This document shows, in pieces, positions 13,025 to 20,350 of a stretch of DNA of 30,880 nt. Position 1 is the stretch's first letter. Each line of letters opens with the position of its first letter. The DNA is from Gaiellasilicea sp038324115. GTDB taxonomy: Bacteria > Actinomycetota > Thermoleophilia > Gaiellales > Gaiellaceae. The notes below the pieces were generated by a model that ran no database searches, was not told the origin of the DNA, and saw only the letters and a list, made by a program, of their open reading frames with translations. Position numbers and translations under genes: made by a program. The stretch spans positions 1 through 30,880 of the forward strand of contig JBBQHQ010000011.1 in assembly GCA_038324115.1 (NCBI GenBank), given 5' to 3'.

Positions 13025-14590
13025 TTGACCGAGGAGGTCTCGGGGGGAGTCGCCACGTCGGCTCCCCCCGGCTCCCTCTCCCCTGCGGTCGCGTGCCGCG
13101 GAATCACGAAGCGCTTTCCCGGCGTGCTGGCGAACGATTGCGTCGACTTCGAGGCGGCCGTGGGCGAGGTGCACGCGCTCCTCGGCGAGAATGGCGCCGG
13201 CAAGAGCACCCTCTCGAACATCCTCACCGGGCTCTACCGCGAGGACGAGGGCGAGCTCGAGCTCTACGGCGAGCCGGTCGCATTCGGCTCGCCCCGCGAC
13301 GCGATCGACGCCGGCGTCGGGATGGTCCACCAGCACTTCCGGCTCGTGGAGTCGTTCACCGTCGCGGAGAACGTCGTCCTCGGCGAGGCGGGCGGCGAGG
13401 CCGGCTTCCGCCTGCGCCCCCGCGCGCTCGAGCAGCGCGTCGAGGAGCTGGGCGAGCGCTACGGGGTCGCCGTCGATCCGCGCGCCCGGATCTGGCAGCT
13501 CTCCGTCGGGGAGCAGCAGCGCGTCGAGATCCTGAAGGCGCTCTACCGCGAGGCGAAGATCCTGATCCTGGACGAGCCGACCGCGGTGCTGACCCCCCAG
13601 GAGTCCGAGAGCCTCTTCGCGACCCTCCGCTCGATGGCGGCCGAGGGTCGCACCGTGATCTTCATCTCCCACAAGCTGCACGAGGTCGCGGCCGTCGCCG
13701 ACCGCGTCACCGTCCTCCGCGCGGGCAAGTCGGTCGCGACTGTGCCGGCCGCGGGCTCGACCCCGCGCTCGCTCGCCTCGCTGATGGTCGGTCGTGAGGT
13801 CGAGGGGCCTCGCCGCGAGGAGCGCGCGCCGGGGGGCGGCGAGGTCGTCCTCACGCTCGACGGGCTCTCCGCACCTGGCGATCGGGGCGGCGACGCGGTC
13901 CGCGGGGTCAGCCTCGAGCTGCACGCGGGGGAGGTCCTCGCGGTCGCGGGCGTGGCCGGGAACGGGCAGCGCGAGCTCGCGGAGGCGATCACGGGGACGC
14001 GGCCGCTCTCGGCCGGGAGCATCTCGGTTGCGGGCAGGCGCCTCCGGGCGGGCGACCCTCGCGCTGCGATCCGGGCCGGAATCGCCCACGTGCCCGAGGA
14101 CCGCCTCCACACCGCGGTCGCGCCGAGCCTGAGCATCGCTTCGAACGTCGCTCTCAAGTCGTACGGCGGCGAGGGCTCGCTCGGGCCCTTCCTGCGCCTC
14201 CGCCGCTTCCGCGAGCGGGCCCGCGACCTGATCGGCCGCTACGACGTCAAGGCGCCCGGCCCGGAGACGCCGGCGCGGCTCCTCTCGGGCGGCAACCTGC
14301 AGAAGGTCGTGCTCGGGCGCGAGTTCGCGGGCGACCCGAAGGTGCTCGTTGCCGCTTCGCCGACGCGCGGCCTCGACGTGGGCGCGATCGAGACGGTCCA
14401 CCGGTACCTCCGGGATGCGGCCGCGGCGGGCGTCGGCGTCCTCCTCCTCTCCGAAGACCTGGACGAGGTGCTCGCGCTCGCCGACCGGATCGCGGTCGTC
14501 TACGAGGGCGCGATCGCGGGCGAGCTCGACGCAGCGTCGGCGACCGTCGAGGAGATCGGGCTGCTGATGGCGGGCGGGGAGCGGACATGA
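13025..14590 (+). CDS. ABC transporter ATP-binding protein, two nucleotide-binding domains (nucleoside/purine importer)
   Basis: 521 residues from TTG 13025, with GAGGA at 13014-13018 six bases upstream. Domain 1 has Walker A GENGAGKST (residues 54-62), Q-loop VHQHFRLVESFTVAENVVLG, signature LSVGEQQRVEILKAL and Walker B LILDEPTAVLTP. Domain 2 has the degenerate Walker A GVAGNGQRE, signature LSGGNLQKVVLGRE and SPTRGLDVGA, as normal for the ribose/BMP-type importers. It energises uptake by the two following permeases. The stop overlaps the next start as ATGA. Confidence 0.93.
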   Translation: MTEEVSGGVATSAPPGSLSPAVACRGITKRFPGVLANDCVDFEAAVGEVHALLGENGAGKSTLSNILTGLYREDEGELELYGEPVAFGSPRDAIDAGVGMVHQHFRLVESFTVAENVVLGEAGGEAGFRLRPRALEQRVEELGERYGVAVDPRARIWQLSVGEQQRVEILKALYREAKILILDEPTAVLTPQESESLFATLRSMAAEGRTVIFISHKLHEVAAVADRVTVLRAGKSVATVPAAGSTPRSLASLMVGREVEGPRREERAPGGGEVVLTLDGLSAPGDRGGDAVRGVSLELHAGEVLAVAGVAGNGQRELAEAITGTRPLSAGSISVAGRRLRAGDPRAAIRAGIAHVPEDRLHTAVAPSLSIASNVALKSYGGEGSLGPFLRLRRFRERARDLIGRYDVKAPGPETPARLLSGGNLQKVVLGREFAGDPKVLVAASPTRGLDVGAIETVHRYLRDAAAAGVGVLLLSEDLDEVLALADRIAVVYEGAIAGELDAASATVEEIGLLMAGGERT

Positions 14591-15696
14591 GGATCGAGCG
14601 GCGCCTCCACCAGCCGCGCTGGCTGCTGGTCGTCGTCCCGGCCGGCTCGCTGGTCTTCGCCTTCGCCGCGGCGGCGCTCGTCCTCCTCGCGACGCGGCAC
14701 CACCCGATCGACACCTACCGGCGGCTCTTCGACGCCGCCTTCTTCGCGGACGGCGCCCTCAGCCAGGCGTTCGTGACGGCGACGCCGCTCCTCTTCACCG
14801 GGCTTGCGGCGGCGGTCGCCTTCCGGATGAACCTCTTCAACATCGGCGGCGAGGGCCAGCTCTACTTCGGCGCGATCGGCGCGGCGGCGGCGGCGCTGTA
14901 TCTGGGCGATCGGTCGCCGGTCGTGCTCGTGACGGCGATGTGCCTCGCCGGGGGTGCGGCCGGGGCCGCGTGGGCGCTGATTCCCGCGCTCTTGAAGGCG
15001 TTCCTGCACACCAACGAGATCATCACCTCGCTGATGCTCAACTACGTGGCGGCGCTCGTCCTCAACTACCTGATCTTCGACAGCCTCTCCTACTGGCGCG
15101 ACACCTCCTCGCCCGAGGCGAAGGTCTTCCCGCAGGGGAAGATGCTCCCCGACAACGCGACCTGGTCGACGTGGATCGTGCACGGGACCTGGGTCCCGCT
15201 CGGCTTCCTGATCGGGGTCGGGATCGCGGCGTTCGCCTGGTTCCTCTACGGCCGCACCCGCTTTGGCTTCGAGACGCAGGTGATCGGCGACTCGCCCCGG
15301 GCCGCTCGCTACGCGGGGATGCGGATCCGGCGCAAGATCGTCGCGGTCATGTGCCTCTCCGGCGCGATCGCGGGCGTGGGCGGCGCGAGCCAGGATGGCG
15401 ACTTCCGGCACCTGCTGGACGCGCGCGGGCTGCAGCAGTCCGGCTACGGCTACGCGGGGATCGTCGTCGCGGCGCTCGGCCGCTACAACCCGTTCGCCGT
15501 CGTCCTCGTCGCTTTCCTGCTCGGGGGGTTGACGAACGCCGGCTTCACGCTCCAGGGGGCCGATTTCCCCTCCGGGCTCGTCGGCGTCCTCCAGGGGATG
15601 ATCCTCTTCTCCGCGCTCGGTGGGGAGCTGCTCGTCCGTTACCGGATCCGCCTCGCGCGGCGGGGCCGCTCCGCGGCGGCGGAGGCCACGGCGTGA
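14587..15696 (+). CDS. ABC transporter permease (BMP-type importer, subunit 1)
   Basis: 369 residues from ATG 14587, overlapping the ATPase stop by 4 bases. About nine to ten membrane helices. FRMNLFNIGGEGQLYFGAIGA, TNEIITSLMLNYVAALVLNYL, GDSPRAARYAGMRIRRK and GYGYAGIVVAALGRYNPF match the YufP/NupP-like permease group of branched-chain-type importers. The EGQ and EIITSLMLN stretches are typical coupling and pore regions. It pairs with the next permease. Confidence 0.92.
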   Translation: MRIERRLHQPRWLLVVVPAGSLVFAFAAAALVLLATRHHPIDTYRRLFDAAFFADGALSQAFVTATPLLFTGLAAAVAFRMNLFNIGGEGQLYFGAIGAAAAALYLGDRSPVVLVTAMCLAGGAAGAAWALIPALLKAFLHTNEIITSLMLNYVAALVLNYLIFDSLSYWRDTSSPEAKVFPQGKMLPDNATWSTWIVHGTWVPLGFLIGVGIAAFAWFLYGRTRFGFETQVIGDSPRAARYAGMRIRRKIVAVMCLSGAIAGVGGASQDGDFRHLLDARGLQQSGYGYAGIVVAALGRYNPFAVVLVAFLLGGLTNAGFTLQGADFPSGLVGVLQGMILFSALGGELLVRYRIRLARRGRSAAAEATA

Positions 15697-16652
15697 ACAA
15701 CTCGATCCTCGTCGTGGTGCTCGCCTCGGCCGTCGCGTACGGGACGCCGCTCCTCTACGCCGCGCTCGGCGAGCTCCTGGCGGAGCGCTCTGGCGTGCTC
15801 AACCTCGGCGTCGAGGGGATGATGCTCGTGGGAGCGGTGATGGGCTTCTGGGCCGTACAGACGCTCGGCGGCCCGGGCGGCCTCGTGCTCCTGCTCGCGG
15901 TCGGGATCGCCGCGCTCGCCGGGCTCGCCGTGTCGCTGATCCACGCGTTCCTCGTGATCACCTTGCGGGCGAACCAGATCGTCTCGGGTCTGGCCCTCAC
16001 GATCTTCGCGGGCGCCGCGGGGCTCTCGTCCTACCTCGGCAACGACCTGGAGCTGGCGAACGCTCCGGCCCGCCACTCGTTCGCCGAGCTCGACGTCCTC
16101 GGGCTCGGGAGCCTCCCGGTCGTCGGCCCGGTCCTCTTCGACCAGACCGCGCTCGTCTACGCGTCCTGGGTGCTGGTCGTCCTCGTCGGGCTCTACCTCT
16201 CGCGGACGCGACCGGGGCTGAACGTCCGCGCGGTGGGCGAGTCGCCGGCCGCGGCGGACGCGGTCGGGATCGGGGTGACGCGCTACCGCTACCTGCACGT
16301 CCTCGCCGGCGGGGCCTTTGCGGGGGTCGGCGGCGCGTGTTTCAGCCTCGCCCTGACGCCTCAGTGGGTGGACGGGCTCACCTCGGGCGCGGGCTGGATC
16401 GCGATCGCGCTGGTGATCTTCGCCTTCTGGCGCCCCGACCTCTGCCTCGTCGGCGCGTACTTCTTCGGCGCCTTCTCGGCGCTCCCGTTCACCCTCCAGG
16501 CGCGGGGCGTCACGGTCGCGCCGGAGCTCTTCCAGTCGCTCCCGTACGTGATGACGGTGCTCGCGCTCGTACTCGTTTCCTCGGGTGTCGCGAAGCGCCG
16601 GCTCGGCGCCCCGGCCGCGCTCGGGGTTCCGTACGTGCGCGAAGAACGGTAA
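15693..16652 (+). CDS. ABC transporter permease (BMP-type importer, subunit 2)
   Basis: 319 residues from GTG 15693, overlapping the previous stop as GTGA. Eight or more membrane helices; SGVLNLGVEGMMLVGAVMGF, LRANQIVSGLALTIFAGA and GESPAAADAVGIGVTRYRYLHVLAGG are the NupQ/YufQ-type permease marks. It completes the four-gene importer. The stop TAA (16650-16652) is part of a possible -10 box for the xanthine dehydrogenase genes. Confidence 0.92.
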   Translation: MNNSILVVVLASAVAYGTPLLYAALGELLAERSGVLNLGVEGMMLVGAVMGFWAVQTLGGPGGLVLLLAVGIAALAGLAVSLIHAFLVITLRANQIVSGLALTIFAGAAGLSSYLGNDLELANAPARHSFAELDVLGLGSLPVVGPVLFDQTALVYASWVLVVLVGLYLSRTRPGLNVRAVGESPAAADAVGIGVTRYRYLHVLAGGAFAGVGGACFSLALTPQWVDGLTSGAGWIAIALVIFAFWRPDLCLVGAYFFGAFSALPFTLQARGVTVAPELFQSLPYVMTVLALVLVSSGVAKRRLGAPAALGVPYVREER

Positions 16653-16655
16653 AAC
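16650..16655 (+). promoter_or_regulatory. Possible -10 box before the xanthine dehydrogenase genes
   Basis: TAAAAC begins on the stop codon of the permease gene and lies 7 bases before GTG 16663. It is a weaker match than the other boxes (C at the last position) but has the same spacing, and no ribosome-binding site is visible, so the dehydrogenase genes may be expressed partly from here. Confidence 0.35.
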
Positions 16656-16662
16656 GTCTCCT

Positions 16663-17454
16663 GTGGATGTGCTCACACCGCGCTCGCTGGACGAGGCGCT
16701 CCGGCTCAAGTCCGAACGGCCCGAGGCACGGCCGATCGCCGGCGGCACCGACCTTCTCGTCGAGCTCAACTTCGACCGCACGCGCCCTGAGGCGCTCCTG
16801 AACCTGAACGAGGTCGCGGAGCTCCGCGGGTGGTCGCGCGAGAACGGCTCGCTGCGCCTGGGCTCCGGGCTGACCTACACGGAGGCGATGGTCGCGGAGC
16901 TGGCGGGGATTCTGCCCGCGCTCGCCGAAGCCAGCCGCACGGTCGGCTCGCCCCAGATCCGCAACCGAGGCACGATCGGCGGCAACCTCGGGACGGCCTC
17001 CCCGGCCGGCGACGCGTTGCCGCCTCTCCTCGTCGAGGGCGCCCAGATCGAGCTCGGGAGCGTCCGAGGCGTCCGGAGCGTCCCGCTCTCCGAGTTCCTG
17101 GTCGGCCCGAAGCGGAACGCGCTCGAGCCCGACGAGCTCGTCCTCGCGGTCCGGCTCGACCCGAGCGGCGCGCCCCAGACCTTCATGAAGGTCGGCCCCC
17201 GGAACGCGATGGTGATCTCCGTCTGCTCGCTCGCGCTCGTCGCCGACCGCGAGCGCGGCGAGCTGCGCGCCGCCTACGGCTCCTCGGGGCCGGTGGTGGG
17301 GCTCGTCCGCGCGCCGTTCTCCGAGCGGGATTCGTTCGCCGAGCAGGTCGCCGCGGCCGCCTCGCCGATCGACGACGTCCGCGGCACCGCCGCCTACCGC
17401 CGCCACGCCCTTCGTGTGCTCGCGAACCGCGCCCTCGACCGGTGCCTCGCATGA
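16663..17454 (+). CDS. Xanthine dehydrogenase family, FAD-binding subunit
   Basis: 263 residues from GTG 16663. PIAGGTDLLVELNFDR is the first FAD phosphate loop and RNRGTIGGNLGTASPAGD the second, as in CoxM/XdhB subunits. The C-terminal part KVGPRNAMVISVCSLAL is the CO-dehydrogenase flavoprotein C-terminal domain; it is somewhat short. The subunit passes electrons from the iron-sulfur clusters to NAD or another acceptor. It overlaps the next gene as ATGA. Context with a purine importer and urate operon supports xanthine or hypoxanthine as substrate. Confidence 0.9.
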   Translation: MDVLTPRSLDEALRLKSERPEARPIAGGTDLLVELNFDRTRPEALLNLNEVAELRGWSRENGSLRLGSGLTYTEAMVAELAGILPALAEASRTVGSPQIRNRGTIGGNLGTASPAGDALPPLLVEGAQIELGSVRGVRSVPLSEFLVGPKRNALEPDELVLAVRLDPSGAPQTFMKVGPRNAMVISVCSLALVADRERGELRAAYGSSGPVVGLVRAPFSERDSFAEQVAAAASPIDDVRGTAAYRRHALRVLANRALDRCLA

Positions 17455-17915
17455 GGATCTCGCTCACCGTGAACGGCGAGCCGCGCGAGGCCGACGTCTG
17501 GGCCGGCGAGAGCCTGCTGACCGCGCTGCGCGACGCGCTCGAGCTCCCGGGCTCGAAGAACGCCTGCGAGCAGGGCGAGTGCGGCTCCTGCTCCGTGCTC
17601 CTCGACGGCGAGCTCGTCTGCTCCTGCCTCGTCCTCGCCGCGCAGGCCGACGGCCATTCGGTCACCACCGTGGAGGGCCTCGCCGACGGAGAGAAGCTGC
17701 ATCCCGTGCAGCGCGCCTTCGTCGAGGCAGGCGCCGTCCAGTGCGGGTTCTGCACCCCCGGGCTCGTCGTCGCGACCGCGGCGCTGCTCGAGCGGAGCCC
17801 CGAGCCGAGCGACGACGAGATCCGTGAGGCGCTCTCCGGCAACCTCTGCCGCTGCACCGGCTACGTCAAGATCTTCGACGCGGTCCGGCTGGCGGCAGGG
17901 ACGATGCGGACATGA
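17451..17915 (+). CDS. Xanthine dehydrogenase family, 2Fe-2S subunit
   Basis: 154 residues from ATG 17451. C39, C44, C47 and C59 hold the plant-ferredoxin-type cluster, and C98, C101 (QCGFCTPG) with C133, C135 (GNLCRCTGY) hold the helical second cluster. The length is normal for CoxS/XdhC-type small subunits. It relays electrons between the molybdenum centre and FAD. Its TGA overlaps an ATG that opens the small frame 17912-18052. Confidence 0.93.
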   Translation: MRISLTVNGEPREADVWAGESLLTALRDALELPGSKNACEQGECGSCSVLLDGELVCSCLVLAAQADGHSVTTVEGLADGEKLHPVQRAFVEAGAVQCGFCTPGLVVATAALLERSPEPSDDEIREALSGNLCRCTGYVKIFDAVRLAAGTMRT

Positions 17916-18052
17916 CCCATTCGGCCGTGTCTTCTGACCGCGCGGCCGCGCTGTGCTGGGGGCCACCGCTCCTCCTCCCCGCCACGAGCGTATCGTCGGC
18001 GCGCCACCCCCTTCGTGCCGATCCGGCGCCGAAAGCGTCACACCTCTCATGA
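17912..18052 (+). other. Short open frame bridging the two xanthine dehydrogenase subunit genes
   Basis: A 46-codon frame starts in ATGA at the small-subunit stop and ends in ATGA at the large-subunit start, so a ribosome could run through all three frames by stop-start overlaps. The encoded peptide has no recognised family. Third positions are roughly 75% G or C against about 95% in real genes nearby, which argues against a selected protein. It may serve only to couple translation across a 133-base gap that lacks a ribosome-binding site. Confidence 0.35.
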
Positions 18053-20271
18053 GCGCGACCGAGACCACCACGCGCGTCCCGCTCGGCCGAGTCGGCGAGC
18101 GCGTCGAGCGGCGCGACGGGATCCCGAAGGTGACCGGCGAGTTCGCCTACTCGAGCGACCTCTCGGCGGCGGGGATGCTCTGGGGGAGGACGATCCGCAG
18201 CCCGCACGCCCACGCGCGGATCGTCGAGTTGGACATCTCCGAGGCGCTCCGAATGCCGGGCGTCCATGCCGTCCTCACCCACGAGGATGTGCCGGGCCAG
18301 AAGACCTACGGGCTCGAGTTCCCCGACCAGCCCGTGCTCGCCGCCGACAGAGTCCGCTACTTCGGCGAGGCGGTCGCGCTCGTAGCGGCCGAGGAGCCGG
18401 AGCAGGCGCGCCGCGCCGCCGCCGCAGTCCGGGTGGTCTACGAGCCGCTCGAGCCGGTCACGCAGATGGAGCGCGCGACCGAGCAGGAGCCGCTCCACGA
18501 GGGGCGGCCGACGATGGGCCACGGCTATCGGGACGATCCCCGTCCGAACGTCGTCCGCTCGATCGAGATCCGTCACGGCGACCCCGACGCCGAGGGCGAC
18601 GTCAGCGTCAGCGGGGTCTACGAGATCGGGATCCAGGATCAGGCGTTCCTCGGCCCGGAGTCCGGGCTCGCGGTCCCGGACGGCGAGGGCGGCGTCGACA
18701 TCTACGTCGCGACCCAGTGGCTCCACGTCGACCGCGACCAGGTCGCGCCCTGCCTGAACCTGCCGCCGGAGATGGTTCGGATCCACCTCGGCGGGGTCGG
18801 CGGCGCGTTCGGCGGCCGCGAGGACCTCTCGATGCAGATCCACGGTGCCCTGCTCGCGCTGGAGACGAACCGCCCGGTGAAGATCGTCTACGACCGCGAG
18901 GAGTCCTTCGTCGGCCACATCCACCGGCACCCGGCGCGGATCTGGTGCGAGCACCGGGCGACCCGGGAAGGGAAGCTCGTCAACGTCCGGATGCGGATCC
19001 TCCTCGACGGCGGCGCCTACGCGTCCAGCTCGACGGCGGTGACCTCCAACGCAGCCTGCTTCGCGATCGGCCCCTACAAGGTCGACAACGCGCTGATCGA
19101 GTCGACCTGTGTCTACACGAACAACCCGCCGTGCGGGGCGATGCGCGGGTTCGGCGCAGTGCAGACGTGCTTCGCCTCCGAGGCGCAGATGGACCGGCTC
19201 GCGGCCGAGCTGGGGATCGACCCCGTCGAGCTCCGGCTCCTGAACGCGATGGCGCCGGGCGACCTCCTGCCGACCGGCCAGCCGATCGAAGGATCGCTGC
19301 CCGTCGCGGAGGTGATCCGCCGGGCCGCCGCGCTGCCGGTACCCGAGCCGGAGGCGCTGCCGCGCGAGGCGATCCGCCTGCCCGGCGGCGCCGGAAACAC
19401 GACCCGCGGCGAGGGCGTCCAGCGGGGCGTCGGCTTCGCGGTCGGCTTCAAGAACATCTGCTACTCCGAGGGCTTCGACGACTCGACCGCCGCCCGCGTG
19501 ATCCTGCGCGAGGACGGATCGGCCGTCGTCCACTGCGCCGCCGCCGAGGTCGGCCAGGGCGTCACGGACGTGATCCTCCAGGTCGCGCGGACCGAGCTCG
19601 GCACCGACGAGGTCGTCCTCGCCCCGCCGGAAACCGCGACCGTGGCCTCCGCCGGCTCCGCCTCGGCCTCTCGGATGACCTGGATGGCTGCAGGCGCGAC
19701 TCAGCTCGCGTGCCGCGCCGTCGCCGAGGAGCGTGCCCGCGGCACCGCCGGCGAGATCGATATCGAGCGGGTCTACCGCCACCCGCGCACGACCCCGCTC
19801 GACCCCGAGACCGGCCAGATCACCGGCGAGCGCGCCCACGTCGCCTTCGCGGTCGCCGCGATGCGCGTGGTCGTCGAGGTCGACGTCGACCTGGGGCTGA
19901 CCCGGGTCGTCTGGATCGGGACCGCGCAGGACGTCGGCAAGGCCGTCAACCCGCTCGCCGTCGAGGGCCAGATCGAGGGCGGCACCGCCCAGGGGCTCGG
20001 GCTCGCGCTGATGGAGGAGATCCAGACCCGGGACGGCCTGATCACGAACGCGAGCTTCACCGACTACCTGATCCCGACCGCCCTCGACATGCCGCCCGTC
20101 GTCAGCGAGCTCGTCGAGGACCCGGAGCCGGACGCGCCCTACGGCGCCAAGGGCGTGGGCGAGCCGCCCACGGTCGTCTCGACCGCCGCCATCGTCTCCG
20201 CGCTTCGCGACGCGACCGGACGGGGGCTCACCCGCGTCCCTGTCCGTCCCGACGAGGTCGTCGGGCTCTAG
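18049..20271 (+). CDS. Xanthine dehydrogenase family, molybdenum-binding subunit
   Basis: 740 residues from ATG 18049. RVERRDGIPKVTGEFAYSSDL is the usual opening of the aldehyde oxidase/xanthine dehydrogenase large subunit. GGVGGAFGGRED (near residue 250) and CGAMRGFGAVQ bind the molybdopterin, and GAKGVGEPP near the C terminus holds catalytic E705. The enzyme hydroxylates hypoxanthine and xanthine to urate, feeding PuuD. Substrate is inferred from context, because the family also covers CO, aldehyde and nicotinate hydroxylases. The frame is open up to 17953, but the ATG at 18049 fits the family's N terminus. Confidence 0.9.
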   Translation: MSATETTTRVPLGRVGERVERRDGIPKVTGEFAYSSDLSAAGMLWGRTIRSPHAHARIVELDISEALRMPGVHAVLTHEDVPGQKTYGLEFPDQPVLAADRVRYFGEAVALVAAEEPEQARRAAAAVRVVYEPLEPVTQMERATEQEPLHEGRPTMGHGYRDDPRPNVVRSIEIRHGDPDAEGDVSVSGVYEIGIQDQAFLGPESGLAVPDGEGGVDIYVATQWLHVDRDQVAPCLNLPPEMVRIHLGGVGGAFGGREDLSMQIHGALLALETNRPVKIVYDREESFVGHIHRHPARIWCEHRATREGKLVNVRMRILLDGGAYASSSTAVTSNAACFAIGPYKVDNALIESTCVYTNNPPCGAMRGFGAVQTCFASEAQMDRLAAELGIDPVELRLLNAMAPGDLLPTGQPIEGSLPVAEVIRRAAALPVPEPEALPREAIRLPGGAGNTTRGEGVQRGVGFAVGFKNICYSEGFDDSTAARVILREDGSAVVHCAAAEVGQGVTDVILQVARTELGTDEVVLAPPETATVASAGSASASRMTWMAAGATQLACRAVAEERARGTAGEIDIERVYRHPRTTPLDPETGQITGERAHVAFAVAAMRVVVEVDVDLGLTRVVWIGTAQDVGKAVNPLAVEGQIEGGTAQGLGLALMEEIQTRDGLITNASFTDYLIPTALDMPPVVSELVEDPEPDAPYGAKGVGEPPTVVSTAAIVSALRDATGRGLTRVPVRPDEVVGL

Positions 20272-20350
20272 AACCGCATCGGATCCCGGCTACCCTGGCC
20301 CGCTCCGCCGCTCAACCATGGGCGCGGAGGGCCGACAACGGGGAGACGTC

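Noticed and set aside
17953..18048. N-terminal extension of the molybdenum subunit from GTG 17953
   Set aside because: The added residues are Pro/Arg-rich with poor codon use and no family counterpart; ATG 18049 gives the expected N terminus.
20318..20350. ATG 20318 as start of the histidine kinase
   Set aside because: It has no ribosome-binding site and is not at leaderless distance from a box; GTG 20351 has GGGGAGA four bases upstream. The longer form remains possible.
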